From NCBI RefSeq assembly GCF_026191725.2, contig NZ_CP120863.1, positions 1,716,001 through 1,780,000 of the forward strand: 64,000 nt of DNA, in the 5' to 3' direction. The position numbers were made by a program, and so were the translations under genes. This document shows, piece after piece, positions 34,355 to 44,665 of this stretch (position 1 is its first letter; every line of letters starts with the position of its first letter). The stretch comes from Roseibium porphyridii (GTDB taxonomy: Bacteria > Pseudomonadota > Alphaproteobacteria > Rhizobiales > Stappiaceae). The notes under the pieces were generated by a model. That model saw only the letters and a list, made by a program, of their open reading frames with translations. It made no database searches and was not told where the DNA came from.

Positions 34355-36607
34355 TCACGAAGCCCTTAGGGTCGCCAAGTACTTGCTCAACTCAACTTGC
34401 AAAATATCTGCCTGCGTCGACAATTCGCCAACGACCTTCACAACATGACCGGCGGCATCGCTGGACTGTTGGGCGGCCGAATTGACATCGACGATATTTT
34501 CCGACACGTCCCTCGTCCCTGATGCGGTCTGTTGGATGTTTTGGGCAATGTGCTGTGTCGCCGTATTCTGTTCTTCCACGGAAGCGGACACCGCGGTCGT
34601 CATATCGCTGATTTTGGACATTGCCTCGACAACGGTTTCGATTTCCCCGACCGTCTTCTGGGTCGAATCCTGCATCGAGCTTATCTGCTGCCTGATCTCT
34701 TCGGTGGCTTTGGCCGTTTGCGAGGCAAGTTCTTTAACTTCTGCCGCAACAACGGCAAACCCTCTACCGGATTCGCCAGCGCGTGCGGCTTCGATTGTCG
34801 CGTTGAGGGCCAGAAGATTGGTCTGCTCTGCGATGTCATTGATGAGATCTACGACATCTCCGATTTTCTGAGCCCCTTCTGCAAGGCTCTGAACCGTCGC
34901 GTTTGTCGAAATGGCCTGTTGCTCACCATTCGAAACGACGTTTTTGGCGTCTTCTACCTGCCTGGAAATTTCCTGGATAGATTGCGACAACTGCTCGGCC
35001 GCAGACGCAACAGTCTGAGCCGTCACTGTTGCTTCCTCAGAAGCACTTGCCACGGTTGTTGCTTTTGATCTTGTTTGAGCCGAAGAGTCTGACATCGACT
35101 TCGCGGTGACCGTCATTTCATGTGTGGCGTTGGAAACGTGTTCAACAACACCCATGACACTCGACTCCAACTCGTCGGCCATGTTCAACGTAGCGTTTCT
35201 CTTTTCTTCCTCAATACGCCGTTCGTTCTCTACCTGCTTCTGTCTCAATGTTTCCGTTTCAATGGCATTGTCCCGGAATACCTCGACTGCCGCAGCCATT
35301 TCGCCAACCTCATCCTGTTTGCCGACTGCGGGTATCTCAACATCCAGCTTGCCGTTGGCTAGCGACTGCATGGCATTGGTCATATCCACGATCGGATGGA
35401 CGACTGTTTTCCTGACGATCAACATAAGCACAGCAGAAACTGCGATCAGCAAGGCAACGGCTGCGGCGATGGCCATTTGCGCGTTGGCGACAGTCACAGC
35501 GCTTGCTTCGTCGGCACCATCACTGATCGCGTCAGCAGCGGAGGCAACTTTTTCCAACGCGGTCGCGACGGCGTCGGCATCTTCTTCCAAAATCTCCGTG
35601 GCAAGGTCCGCTTCGTATTCTTTCTTCAGCATGTCTCGATGCGTATCGAAAAGCTGCTCATCCAGCGCTGCCGTCGAGAACCATGTCTCAAATGCAGCCC
35701 GGAGCTTCGCGGCATCGTCCTTGTCTTCTTCGGACTCGGCCAATGAGTCGAGGATCTCCAGATAAGGCCATGCATTTTCAGCAAGGTCCTGGAACTCCTC
35801 AAACGGGATCTCAAGCGCATCGGGATCTTCTACCGCGAGGTATTCGCCTGCGGTGTCCTGCATCTCGATAATGATACGCTGCAATTTCAGGGCAGCCTCA
35901 ACGACCGGATAGTCCCTTTCAAAAAGTTCCTTCAAGATATAGTTCACGTCCGCTGCCGACGCGTTTGATGACTTTGCTATTCGATCGCCTTCTGCCTGTG
36001 CCTTGGCCATTTCCTCTTCATTTTCCAGTGCAAATTCATCGAGCATTTTGATAAGTTGTGCACCGCTGTTGTCGAACTCGGAAAGCAACTCGACAGCAGC
36101 TTTCTCCTCGTTGAGTTCTTCTGTATGCGCCAGGATCATCTCATTCGTGTGCTTGATGAATTCGCGATGCTCTCTCCTGGCGTCTTCAATGTTCGCGAGC
36201 AAGCTCTCATCCACGACAAGAGCTTCCAGCTCTGTCATGTAGACGTGGAAGAGTTCAGACTTTTCTCTAAACTCGATGGCAAGCTGTTCAACATCTGAAA
36301 TTTCTTCGTCGGCGATGATTTCCTCGGCGATCTTGTTGGTTTCCCAGATATTGGCGATCATATCGTCAGCTGTTTCAACCGAAGGTGCCGTCACATCGGT
36401 GATCTGGTTCAAAGTGCGTTCAACCGAGGAAAGAAAAGAAAGACCTGTCGCCCCGATCGCCACTCCAAGCAGGACAATGAGCCCAAGCCCAACGACGAGC
36501 CGTCCGGAAATGCCCTGGAAAATGCGCATGCGCAGTTTCTGGTTGCTGTGTTGCCTGACCGAAGTTCCTTCGAGTTCAGTTACTTTGATGTTGTCTGATG
36601 CGTGCAT
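34355..36607 (-). CDS. Methyl-accepting chemotaxis protein
   Basis: About 750-residue membrane chemoreceptor. A first membrane helix ([25 protein letters not shown]) is followed by a long, strongly acidic periplasmic helical sensor of roughly 330 residues, a second helix ([21 protein letters not shown]), a HAMP domain ([16 protein letters not shown]) and a signalling domain with the highly conserved hairpin tip [21 protein letters not shown]. The start is uncertain: ATG 36607 (MHASDN) follows AGGGGTGG, while 36649 is also open. It converges with the LysR gene. It may steer cells toward an organosulfate or its product, but no ligand can be assigned. Confidence 0.87.
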   Translation of the reverse strand: MHASDNIKVTELEGTSVRQHSNQKLRMRIFQGISGRLVVGLGLIVLLGVAIGATGLSFLSSVERTLNQITDVTAPSVETADDMIANIWETNKIAEEIIADEEISDVEQLAIEFREKSELFHVYMTELEALVVDESLLANIEDARREHREFIKHTNEMILAHTEELNEEKAAVELLSEFDNSGAQLIKMLDEFALENEEEMAKAQAEGDRIAKSSNASAADVNYILKELFERDYPVVEAALKLQRIIIEMQDTAGEYLAVEDPDALEIPFEEFQDLAENAWPYLEILDSLAESEEDKDDAAKLRAAFETWFSTAALDEQLFDTHRDMLKKEYEADLATEILEEDADAVATALEKVASAADAISDGADEASAVTVANAQMAIAAAVALLIAVSAVLMLIVRKTVVHPIVDMTNAMQSLANGKLDVEIPAVGKQDEVGEMAAAVEVFRDNAIETETLRQKQVENERRIEEEKRNATLNMADELESSVMGVVEHVSNATHEMTVTAKSMSDSSAQTRSKATTVASASEEATVTAQTVASAAEQLSQSIQEISRQVEDAKNVVSNGEQQAISTNATVQSLAEGAQKIGDVVDLINDIAEQTNLLALNATIEAARAGESGRGFAVVAAEVKELASQTAKATEEIRQQISSMQDSTQKTVGEIETVVEAMSKISDMTTAVSASVEEQNTATQHIAQNIQQTASGTRDVSENIVDVNSAAQQSSDAAGHVVKVVGELSTQADILQVELSKYLATLRAS

Positions 36608-36967
36608 CAAGCCACCCCTGCGCGCTAAAGCTGGATCTGGTTCGAGCATGACCTAGAGGTTGCGAAAAACAACTGAACGTAGTTCTCAGGTTAACCGTGG
36701 GTGAGAAAACACAGGTGCTCTCTTAAGTCTTTGTTTACAAACGTGGGCAAATCACAGGACTGCTTTTTCGCTGTCATTGTCGTTTTTTTATTGCGTGAAC
36801 ATCTCCCAATACCAACATAAGGGTAAGCAATTCTTCCAATAAGAAGAAGAAAGCAAATGCCTGGGCAGTTCGATAGCATTGGCCCTTCGACAAGGTTCAG
36901 GCAATTGGGTCACGGCATCCGTTCAAACAAATGAACAAATCTGGATGCGGGATTTATTGAGTGGGCA
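36608..36967. other. Spacer between chemoreceptor and LuxR genes
   Basis: About 360 bp of A+T-richer DNA between divergent genes. It contains TTTGTTTACAAA (36730-36741), a short dyad, and A+T-rich tracts that could be promoters. No gene is convincing in it. Confidence 0.35.
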
Positions 36968-37690
36968 ATGGGCAAGACTTTATTTGTTGGGGAGTGTTAC
37001 AGGCAACTCTCGCAGGTGCGAACCAACTACGATGTTTTCAAGTTTCTCAAGAAGCTTGGCGACGAGTTCTGTTTCGAGCGATTTGCCGTGCTGTTTTTGC
37101 CGGATCAAAATTCGACCGAGTTGTCGTCGCACATGATCGTCAGCAATTGGCCACCCGAGCTCATTCGCGCCTACGACGAAATGAAATTGTTGGTGAACAG
37201 TCCTATCGTCGCAGAGCTGCGGAGGTCTCTTGCACCGCTTGAATGGGAACTTGAAACCGTCAACAAAGAGCGCACTCCGGAAGAAATCCAGAACTCTGTC
37301 AGTCTTTTCAAGGACTTTAGTATGCTGGGCGGCGTATACTTTCCGACATACGATGCTTTGGGACGAAGGGGGGCGGTGTCGTTTGCAGGCCAACGCGGCA
37401 AACTCGACCCGGACGAACTGGCCACGTTACACTTGCTTGCTCTTTACACCTACAATCAGGTGTCTGAGGTTGCCGACGCGGTCTCTGAACCCAATGATCA
37501 ACTGACACCGCGCGAACGCGAATGCATTTACTGGTCGTCTGAGGGAAAGACCAACAATGAGATCGGTGTCATCTTGTCGATTTCTGAAAACACCGTCTCC
37601 AGCTATATGATCTCGGCTGCCAAGAAACTCGGTGCGTTGAACCGGGCGCACGCAATTGCATTGGCAATCCGTGCGGGCATAGTGTCCTAG
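36968..37690 (+). CDS. LuxR-family regulator, probably a solo (autoinducer-binding domain plus HTH)
   Basis: 240-residue protein with an N-terminal autoinducer-binding domain (about 15-160) and a C-terminal LuxR helix-turn-helix, LTPRERECIYWSSEGKTNNEIGVILSISENTVSSYMISAAKKLG (about 178-221). In the ligand pocket, SNWPPELIRAYDEMKLLVNSPIVAELRRSLAPLEWE keeps the Trp, Tyr, Pro and second Trp of the family, but the Asp that binds the acyl-homoserine lactone amide (normally Asp-Pro) is Ser. No LuxI-type synthase is in the window. It is therefore likely a solo that senses another ligand or a borrowed signal. Confidence 0.8.
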   Translation: MGKTLFVGECYRQLSQVRTNYDVFKFLKKLGDEFCFERFAVLFLPDQNSTELSSHMIVSNWPPELIRAYDEMKLLVNSPIVAELRRSLAPLEWELETVNKERTPEEIQNSVSLFKDFSMLGGVYFPTYDALGRRGAVSFAGQRGKLDPDELATLHLLALYTYNQVSEVADAVSEPNDQLTPRERECIYWSSEGKTNNEIGVILSISENTVSSYMISAAKKLGALNRAHAIALAIRAGIVS

Positions 37691-38857
37691 CGATGGTTTC
37701 CACGGGATCTGGTCTTCGTTTCCCAAGACTGGGCAACTCATTTGAAAACCGCCTTGGCCTGACGCCGCGATTGGCTTCTGTTCTGCTGCAAGAATTGCGC
37801 ATCCTGATTGAACGGTATTGGAAACCGTTCAATTTCAAGCGCCCACAAAGCACCTTGGCTACCGACCACCGGCACCGGACACCATCGTCCGGACGGGCCA
37901 AACCCCAGTCGCGCACTAACAATCAAATCTGGACTACTTCAGGTGCGGCTGGTCAATCGATCCTGCCTCAAAGATAGCTGAACTTGGGGACCTTTTTCTT
38001 CCGATGATCATGCGGAACAAATTGCTGGATCCGATGATGTCGGCTTGAGCTCTAATCCTGCGCGGCTACAACCTGCTATCATGCGGCGGCGTAGACCTTT
38101 GAACACAACGAACTGTGTCAATCTTTCCGCTCGTTTATTGGAGACTATTCCTGCGCGTGAGATGGATGTGCGGGCAACCATGAAGGCGATGAGTTCTTCA
38201 GGCGTTTTGGAAGTTGCAAACCAGACCGAAAGGGAAACCCGACCAGAAAGTCGTCAGTTCGTCCTGTTCTGTCGCACGCGTGCACGTTTTTGAAACTTGG
38301 AAAAACGCTCCGGTGCTTTCAGCTGACTGCCGGGCGTACGGCATCTCGTGCAACACCGGTTGTCAAGTTTGGTTATATGACAACGCAGCGAAAACTAGTG
38401 CGCAGCCAAGAATTCAAAAGCTGTAAATTTTCGCAGCGGAGGACCGCTACCGGCACTACCCCAGCCCGACGATTTGTATTTCTGCTTGGTGGTACCTTCT
38501 CATATCTTGGATGCCCCGTTCTTCTAAGATTACCGGTGGGCCAATTCAAAGCGCAGGATCATCTCAGAGGGAGCATTGGCACTCGGCACCATGCCCTTCG
38601 TTTTCGGGATAACTTTCCCTGGTGATTTGTGCCACGCGTTCCCTTTGAAATCGTGACTGAAAGTGCCCGAGCCTATCGTGGCTTGCCTCAATGCCTGCGA
38701 AGAAGGCTTTATTAATCCGGAGCCAATTCGACAACAACTGAGTCGCGCAATTACATTTATGCGCTGTGACCAAAATAGTTAATTGGGTGTCCAAAAAAGT
38801 TAACTCAGCTCACCAATTCAACGGCAGACTGAATCTCCAGGATGGAGACTTTTTGCC
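37691..38857. other. 1.17-kb gene-poor region
   Basis: Between the LuxR gene and the Rieske operon I find only short frames in all directions, none with a recognised domain or a good ribosome-binding site. It contains a perfect 10-bp inverted repeat, ATTGAACGGT (37807-37816) and ACCGTTCAAT (37824-37833), with a 7-base loop. The region could be decayed gene or mobile-element sequence, or hold a small RNA; I cannot support a specific call. Confidence 0.4.
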
Positions 38858-39979
38858 ATGTCATCTTTGTCGCACGTTACAGCCGGCTACGATGTGGATC
38901 CGGCGCGGTCGAATTCACTTGTTGCTTCAGCTTATACGGATGCTGAGTGGTTTCGAGCGGACATTCAGTCGATTGTTGGTCGCACCTGGCAGTGGGTGTG
39001 TCATGTCGAGAAGACACGAAAACCCGGTTCATATGTGACCGCTGAGATTGCCGGCCATCCCATCGTGGTTGTTCGTGGACGTGATGGTATCCTTAGAGCG
39101 TTTTATAATGTCTGCAAGCATCGAGCACATGAGCTCATGTCGGGAGAAGGCACGACGACTCGGATCATGTGTCCCTACCATGCCTGGGTCTACAAGCTTG
39201 ACGGCCAGCTTGCCCGCGCACCGCATACTGAAAACCTTCATGATTTTCACGTCGGTGAAATCTGCCTTGATCAGGTTAAAGTTGAAGAATTCTGCGGCTT
39301 TGTGTTCGTAAATCTTGATCCTGATGCTGCCGCACTTTCTGAACAGTCAGGAGACCTGGAAACGGAGATCCGCCATTGGGCGCCGGACGTCGATAAACTG
39401 ACCTTCGGGCACCGGCTGACATACGACATCAAATCCAACTGGAAAAATGTCGTCGACAACTTTCTGGAATGTTACCACTGCCCGACGGCGCACAAGGACT
39501 TTTGCGATCTTGTGGACATGGACACCTACAAGGTGACCACGCATGGGATCTATTCAAGCCATATGGCCGATGCCGGTCAATCCTCCAACACCGCCTATAA
39601 TGTTTCGAATGCCACGGTTCGCACGCATGCGGTTTGGTGGTTGTGGCCGACAACCTGCCTTATGCGTTACCCGGGACGGTCCAGCATGATTGTGCTGAAT
39701 ATCATTCCGGTCGGTCCGGACCGCACACTGGAAACCTATGACTTCTTCCTGGAGACCCCGGAACCAAATGAGATGGAACGAGATGCCATCCGCTATTTGG
39801 ACGAAGTGCTGCAGGTTGAGGACATTGGCCTCGTTGAAAGCGTTCAAAGGGGTATGAGCACACCGGCTTTCACGCAAGGACGGATTGTGCACGATCCTGA
39901 GGGATCGGGGAAATCCGAGCATGCGGTCCACCACTTTCACGGTCTGGTCCTAGACGCTTACACACGAGGTGCTGCGTGA
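38858..39979 (+). CDS. Rieske non-haem iron oxygenase, alpha subunit (quaternary-amine type)
   Basis: 373-residue oxygenase with an N-terminal [2Fe-2S] Rieske domain, ligands Cys86-x-His88 and Cys105-x2-His108 (NVCKHRAH, MCPYHAW), and a C-terminal mononuclear iron site around DNFLECYHCPTAHKDF. NFLECYHC is typical of the group containing choline, glycine betaine and carnitine oxygenases. Such enzymes demethylate or cleave quaternary amines and need a separate reductase, which I do not see nearby. It is first in a seven-gene operon and overlaps the choline-sulfatase gene (GTGA). A tight substrate call is not possible. Confidence 0.85.
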   Translation: MSSLSHVTAGYDVDPARSNSLVASAYTDAEWFRADIQSIVGRTWQWVCHVEKTRKPGSYVTAEIAGHPIVVVRGRDGILRAFYNVCKHRAHELMSGEGTTTRIMCPYHAWVYKLDGQLARAPHTENLHDFHVGEICLDQVKVEEFCGFVFVNLDPDAAALSEQSGDLETEIRHWAPDVDKLTFGHRLTYDIKSNWKNVVDNFLECYHCPTAHKDFCDLVDMDTYKVTTHGIYSSHMADAGQSSNTAYNVSNATVRTHAVWWLWPTTCLMRYPGRSSMIVLNIIPVGPDRTLETYDFFLETPEPNEMERDAIRYLDEVLQVEDIGLVESVQRGMSTPAFTQGRIVHDPEGSGKSEHAVHHFHGLVLDAYTRGAA

Positions 39980-41511
39980 ACCGCCCCAACATTGTGGTGG
40001 TCATGGCGGACCAGTTAGCGCCCCACTTTACCGGAGCCTACGGACATCCCGTCGCAAAGACCCCACATTTGGATGCGCTCGCTAAGCGAGGCATGCGGTT
40101 TGACGCGGCGTATTGCAATTCCCCACTATGCGCCCCGTCACGTTTTGCGTTTATGTCGGGACAATTGATCAGCCGGATCGCTGCCTATGACAACGCATCC
40201 GAATTCAAGGCCTCAATCCCGACCTTTGCCCATTACCTGAAAGCCCTTGGATATCGAACCTGTCTGTCCGGCAAGATGCATTTTGTCGGCCCGGACCAGA
40301 TGCACGGGTTCGAAAACAGAGTGACGACAGATATTTATCCTGCCGACTTTGCTTGGACACCGGATTGGGAAGCACCGGATGAGCGGATCGACAAGTGGTA
40401 TCACAACATGCAGACCGTCAAGGAAAGCGGTGTTGGCCTGGCGACATTCCAGATCGACTATGACGAGGAAGTCGGTTTTGCGGCCCAGCGCTGGCTGATT
40501 GATGCCGCAAGAGACAAGGCGCAGGGTCTCGATGCCCCCTTTGCGCTTGTGGCCAGCTTCATCCATCCTCATGACCCTTATGTTGCGCGGCCGGAGTGGT
40601 GGAACCTTTATGACGATGTCGATATTGCGCTTCCGCATTTCACGCCTGCCCCGGAAGACCAGGATCCGTTCTCTCGCCGCCTGATGGACGGTATCGAGGC
40701 GTCCTATGTCCCGCTGACGGAAGCGGAAATTCGCAAGGCGCGGCACGCCTATTTGGCGAATGTCAGCTACTTCGACAGCAAGTTGGGTTTGTTGGTTCAA
40801 ACTCTTGAAGAGACAGGAGAACTTGAGAACACGATCATCGTCGTGACCGCGGACCATGGAGACATGCTGGGTGAACGCGGTCTTTGGTACAAGATGAATT
40901 TCTTCGAGCATTCCGCGCGCGTGCCACTGGTCATGGCAGGACCCGGCATTGTGCATGGGCACGCGGAAAATGCCTGCTCCCTGGTCGATCTGCTGCCGAC
41001 ATTTCTTGAAATTGGCGGCGGTGGAAAAGACATGCTCGGAATGCCTATCGATGGCCGCAGTTTGTTGCCGCTGGCGCGCGGTGAACCGGACCCGGTCGAT
41101 GAGGCAATCGGAGAATACTGCGCAGAAATGACGCCCTATCCCGTCGTCATGATCCGGCGGGGCCGGCTTAAGTACATCCATTGTGACGCTGATCCGCCCC
41201 AGCTTTATGATCTGAGCAAGGATCCGTTTGAGGCGACAAATCTGGCGAACGACCCCGCTTATGCCGAGGCAGCAGCGGAGTTCGCCGCGGAGGTCGCAAG
41301 AAGATGGGACGGCGACGATCTCAGAGCAAAGGTGGTTGCCACGCAAAAGGCGCGGCGCGCCTTGCATGCGGCTATGGAAGCAGGTGCAGGTGAGACCTGG
41401 GATTATGACCCGCCATCGGATGCCAGCCGCCAGTATGTACGCAATCACATGGACTGGACCGCTGCTGCCGGACGATATCGATTTCCTCCAACCACGGACA
41501 AAGACCCATGA
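39976..41511 (+). CDS. betC: Choline-sulfatase-like enzyme (sulfatase E)
   Basis: 511-residue sulfatase strongly resembling choline-O-sulfatase. The activation motif is CNSPLCAPSRFAF with Cys52; metal ligands in VVMADQL (Asp12, Gln13) and VVTADHGDMLGERGLWYKMNFFE. The C-terminal tail with YVRNHMDW and RYRFP is diagnostic of BetC, which needs it for oligomerisation. It would release sulfate and choline or a similar quaternary amine in the cytoplasm. The start codon is GTG, overlapping the Rieske gene. Unusually, it is not with betA, betB or betI but with BKACE and carnitine-dehydrogenase-like genes, so the real ester may be a different quaternary amine. Confidence 0.88.
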   Translation: MNRPNIVVVMADQLAPHFTGAYGHPVAKTPHLDALAKRGMRFDAAYCNSPLCAPSRFAFMSGQLISRIAAYDNASEFKASIPTFAHYLKALGYRTCLSGKMHFVGPDQMHGFENRVTTDIYPADFAWTPDWEAPDERIDKWYHNMQTVKESGVGLATFQIDYDEEVGFAAQRWLIDAARDKAQGLDAPFALVASFIHPHDPYVARPEWWNLYDDVDIALPHFTPAPEDQDPFSRRLMDGIEASYVPLTEAEIRKARHAYLANVSYFDSKLGLLVQTLEETGELENTIIVVTADHGDMLGERGLWYKMNFFEHSARVPLVMAGPGIVHGHAENACSLVDLLPTFLEIGGGGKDMLGMPIDGRSLLPLARGEPDPVDEAIGEYCAEMTPYPVVMIRRGRLKYIHCDADPPQLYDLSKDPFEATNLANDPAYAEAAAEFAAEVARRWDGDDLRAKVVATQKARRALHAAMEAGAGETWDYDPPSDASRQYVRNHMDWTAAAGRYRFPPTTDKDP

Positions 41512-42302
41512 TGCTGACTGGCAAGACGGCCCTTGTGACCGGAGGGCGCGGAGGTATTGGACGCGCGATCGTTGCACGCTTCATCAAAGAGGGCGCAACG
41601 GTTTTCGCAGCTGATTTGACGCCTGGAGGGTCGCTGTCAAGCGATGCCGATGACGGCAGCACCTTTGTGAAGCTTGACGTCACGCTGGAGCAGGACGCGA
41701 TCAATGCGATGGAAACCGTTGGTGCCCATGCGGGCAAGCTTGATATTCTCGTAAACGCCGCGGGTATCGAAATTGAAAAGACCATCGAGGAAACCACGCT
41801 GGAGGACTGGAACCGCAGCTTTGCGGTTAACGCGACGGGGACGTTCCTGACGTCCAAATATGCTTTGCCGCTGATGCGTGAGGCCGCCAAAACTGGGTCG
41901 AGCGCAAGCCTGATCAATTTCGGGTCCTATGATGGCTTCATCGCCGATCCGGGTCTCGCGGCCTATTGCGCGACCAAGGGAGCCGTCCATGCTCTGACAC
42001 GCGCCATGGCCTGCGATCATGGCCCCGAAGGCATTCGGGTGAATGCAATCTGTCCGGGCTACATAGATACACCGATGTTGCAGAGTTTCTTCAGCGGCGA
42101 AGGATCCGGCGGAGCTGGTGGAAACATTGAATCATTGCAGCAAGCTGTCCGGGATGTGCATCCTCTGCGCACATACGGCACACCAACCGATATCGCCAAT
42201 CTGGTGACTTGGCTTGCATCGGACGAGGCACGTTACGCTTCTGGCCAGCTTTGGGTACTTGACGGAGGTCTGTCTGCACAGGTGCAGCAGATGAAGTTGT
42301 AA
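41508..42302 (+). CDS. Short-chain dehydrogenase/reductase 1 of the BetC cluster
   Basis: 264-residue classical SDR: TGGRGGIGRA cofactor loop near residue 11, NAAGIEIEKT, catalytic Ser/Tyr/Lys in NFGSYDG and YCATKGA, then NAICPGYIDTPM. Its ATG overlaps the choline-sulfatase stop (ATGATG), so it is coupled. It probably oxidises the alcohol released by sulfatase E or a later hydroxy intermediate. The second SDR of the cluster at 44665 is a relative, and both keep the catalytic triad. Confidence 0.85.
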   Translation: MMLTGKTALVTGGRGGIGRAIVARFIKEGATVFAADLTPGGSLSSDADDGSTFVKLDVTLEQDAINAMETVGAHAGKLDILVNAAGIEIEKTIEETTLEDWNRSFAVNATGTFLTSKYALPLMREAAKTGSSASLINFGSYDGFIADPGLAAYCATKGAVHALTRAMACDHGPEGIRVNAICPGYIDTPMLQSFFSGEGSGGAGGNIESLQQAVRDVHPLRTYGTPTDIANLVTWLASDEARYASGQLWVLDGGLSAQVQQMKL

Positions 42303-43234
42303 TGCCGCGATCCGTCATCATAACCTGCGCGCCGACAGGCGGTATTCATACGCCGTCGATGTCGCCGTATCTGCCGGTCACACCTGCCGAAATTGCGACC
42401 GCTAGCATCGAGGCGGCGGAGGCCGGAGCATCAATTATCCATCTCCATGCACGCGATCCGGAAACGGGCAAGCCGGATCCGAGGCCCGAAACCTTCAAAC
42501 AATTTCTGCCGGTCATCAAGCAGGCGACCGACGCGGTCGTGAACGTTTCAACAGGTGGCGGTCTCGGAATGAGCATCGATGAACGGCTGCTTGCGGCCAC
42601 GGATGCCAGTCCTGAGATGGCATCGCTCAACATGGGGTCGATAAATTTCGGGATCTTCCCGATGCTTCAGAAATACCATGAGTTCCAGTTCGACTGGGAG
42701 CGCCCTTTTCTGGAAATGACCGAGGATTTCATCTTTCCGAACACCTTCCGGACCATCCGCTACGCGATAGAAAAGCTTGGTGGTGAGCATGGAACCAAAT
42801 TCGAATTCGAGTGTTATGATCTCGGCCACCTCTACACCGTAAAATGGTTCGTCGATCAGGGACTGATCAAACCGCCTTTCTTTATCCAGATGGTCTTCGG
42901 AATTTTGGGTGGAATGGGCGCAGATATCGACAATCTCGTTCATCTTCACAAGAAAGCAAACGAACTGTTTGGTGCCGATTCCTACGAGTGGTCCGTTTTG
43001 GCGGCAGGCCGCCACCAAATGCCGTTCGCAACTCAAAGCGCAATACTTGGCGGCAATCTCCGCGTTGGTCTGGAAGACAGCCTTTTCATCGGCAAAGGTG
43101 AATTGGCGACGTCCAATGCACAGCAGGTAAAGCGCGTTCGTACAATCATTGAAAATCTGGGACTGACGGTGGCTGCCCCGGCCGAAGCACGCGAGCGTCT
43201 GGGTTTGAAAGGGGCTGACCGTGTCGGATTTTGA
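42302..43234 (+). CDS. Beta-keto acid cleavage enzyme (BKACE, DUF849)
   Basis: 310-residue zinc enzyme of the BKACE family, founded by 3-keto-5-aminohexanoate cleavage enzyme. It begins SVIITCAPTGGIHTPSMSPYLPVTP and has the zinc-ligand pair IIHLHARDP (His47, His49). The family condenses a beta-keto acid with acetyl-CoA to give acetoacetate and a CoA ester; members acting on 3-dehydrocarnitine yield betainyl-CoA. Its start overlaps the SDR stop (TAATG). With the carnitine-dehydrogenase-like gene at 45399, this is the main reason to propose a beta-keto acid intermediate. Confidence 0.87.
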   Translation: MPRSVIITCAPTGGIHTPSMSPYLPVTPAEIATASIEAAEAGASIIHLHARDPETGKPDPRPETFKQFLPVIKQATDAVVNVSTGGGLGMSIDERLLAATDASPEMASLNMGSINFGIFPMLQKYHEFQFDWERPFLEMTEDFIFPNTFRTIRYAIEKLGGEHGTKFEFECYDLGHLYTVKWFVDQGLIKPPFFIQMVFGILGGMGADIDNLVHLHKKANELFGADSYEWSVLAAGRHQMPFATQSAILGGNLRVGLEDSLFIGKGELATSNAQQVKRVRTIIENLGLTVAAPAEARERLGLKGADRVGF

Positions 43235-43246
43235 AGAGGACAGACC

Positions 43247-44665
43247 ATGCAGACGAAACTGCTGATAAACGGCGAACTGGTGGACGGTGACGGCGAGGCG
43301 CGGAGTGTGCTCGACCCCGCGACAGGCAATGAAGTTGCCAAGGTAAAAGATGCCAGCCCCGAACAGGTCGTAGCGGCAGTTAGAGGCTCAGCGGAAGCCT
43401 TTGAAACATTCTCGTCGTCCTCGCCTGCGGAACGTTCAGCTCTTCTCCTGCAGATCGCGGATGCTATTGAAACCAATAGCCGGGATCTTGCTGAGCTTGA
43501 AAGCCTTGATGTTGGTAAGCCATGGCCATCGGCACATGACGACGAAATGCCTTTGACAATCGATGTTTTCCGTTTCTTTGCAGGCGCGGCAAGAACGATG
43601 ACGGGGTCTGCGGCAGGTGAATATGTTGCCGGCCACACGTCCATGATCCGCCGAGATCCGGTGGGGCCGGTCGCGGCCATCGCGCCCTGGAACTACCCTT
43701 TGATGATGGCTGCCTGGAAACTGGCCGCACCTATCGCGGCCGGATGCTCTATCGTCCTCAAGCCGTCAGAGCTGACACCCCTATCAACCTTACGAATGGC
43801 AGAGCTTCTTAAAGACATCTTGCCGGCCGGGCTGTTGAATGTCGTTCATGGCCCAGGACCCACCGTTGGTGATCAGCTCATCAACAGTCCTCAGATGGAA
43901 GCGATCAGCGTCACGGGGTCGCCTGCAACGGGAATGGCCGCGATGCGGGCCGCTTCCAATCAGATCCGGCATGTTCACTTGGAATTGGGGGGCAAAGCGC
44001 CGGTGATCGTCTTTGACGATGCCGATCTCGAAGCTGTTGCCGAGACCATTCGCTACGGCAGCTTTTTCAATGCGGGGCAGGACTGTGCGCAGCCATGCCG
44101 GATTCTTGTTGCCGAAGCCTCTTATGAGAAACTGCTGACTGCGATTGTCAATCAGGTCGACCAGATACAAGTCGGTGCCCCCAGGACAGAGGGTACGGAG
44201 ATGGGGCCCCTTGTGTCTTCAGGTCACAGGAGCCGTGTGGCCGCCTTTGTGGACCGAGCGCGGTCTTCCTGCAAAGTGGTCGCTGGGGGCGAAAGCGGTG
44301 AGGGGAGTGGTTTCTTCTATAGACCTACCATTGTTGCAGATGCAGACAACAATTCTGAGATTACGCGAAATGAAGTGTTTGGACCCGTCGTATCGGTCTC
44401 ACGATTTGGCGACGCTGACGAGGCACTGAAAACGGCGAATTCCGGATCTTACGGGCTGGCATCCTCCGTCTGGACAAAAGATGTCGGACTTGCAATGCGT
44501 ATGACGTCGAAGCTGCGCTACGGTTTCACCTGGGTCAACACGCACGGTGTAGCGACACCAGAGATGCCGTGGGCTGCCATGAAAGGGTCGGGTACCGGCT
44601 GCGACATGTCAGTCTATGCACTGGACGCCTACACATCGATCCGTCACGTCATGGTAGCGCACTGA
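43247..44665 (+). CDS. Aldehyde dehydrogenase (aminobutyraldehyde/betaine-aldehyde type)
   Basis: 472-residue NAD(P) aldehyde dehydrogenase. The proton-accepting Glu sits in [17 protein letters not shown] and the catalytic Cys in [33 protein letters not shown] cofactor segments surround residue 145. The GQDC context resembles gamma-aminobutyraldehyde and betaine-aldehyde dehydrogenases. It follows BKACE by 12 bp and overlaps the next SDR (TGATG). It would oxidise an amino or ammonio aldehyde from the pathway. Confidence 0.85.
   Translation: MQTKLLINGELVDGDGEARSVLDPATGNEVAKVKDASPEQVVAAVRGSAEAFETFSSSSPAERSALLLQIADAIETNSRDLAELESLDVGKPWPSAHDDEMPLTIDVFRFFAGAARTMTGSAAGEYVAGHTSMIRRDPVGPVAAIAPWNYPLMMAAWKLAAPIAAGCSIVLKPSELTPLSTLRMAELLKDILPAGLLNVVHGPGPTVGDQLINSPQMEAISVTGSPATGMAAMRAASNQIRHVHLELGGKAPVIVFDDADLEAVAETIRYGSFFNAGQDCAQPCRILVAEASYEKLLTAIVNQVDQIQVGAPRTEGTEMGPLVSSGHRSRVAAFVDRARSSCKVVAGGESGEGSGFFYRPTIVADADNNSEITRNEVFGPVVSVSRFGDADEALKTANSGSYGLASSVWTKDVGLAMRMTSKLRYGFTWVNTHGVATPEMPWAAMKGSGTGCDMSVYALDAYTSIRHVMVAH

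Noticed and set aside
37693..38294. Possible transposase remnant
   Set aside because: Short frames contain no DDE motif or terminal repeats with target duplication that I can recognise, so a mobile-element call is not supported.
40213..41577. 454-codon minus-strand frame over the choline-sulfatase gene
   Set aside because: Antisense shadow of a gene with full catalytic motifs; composition is Arg-rich and no family is recognisable.
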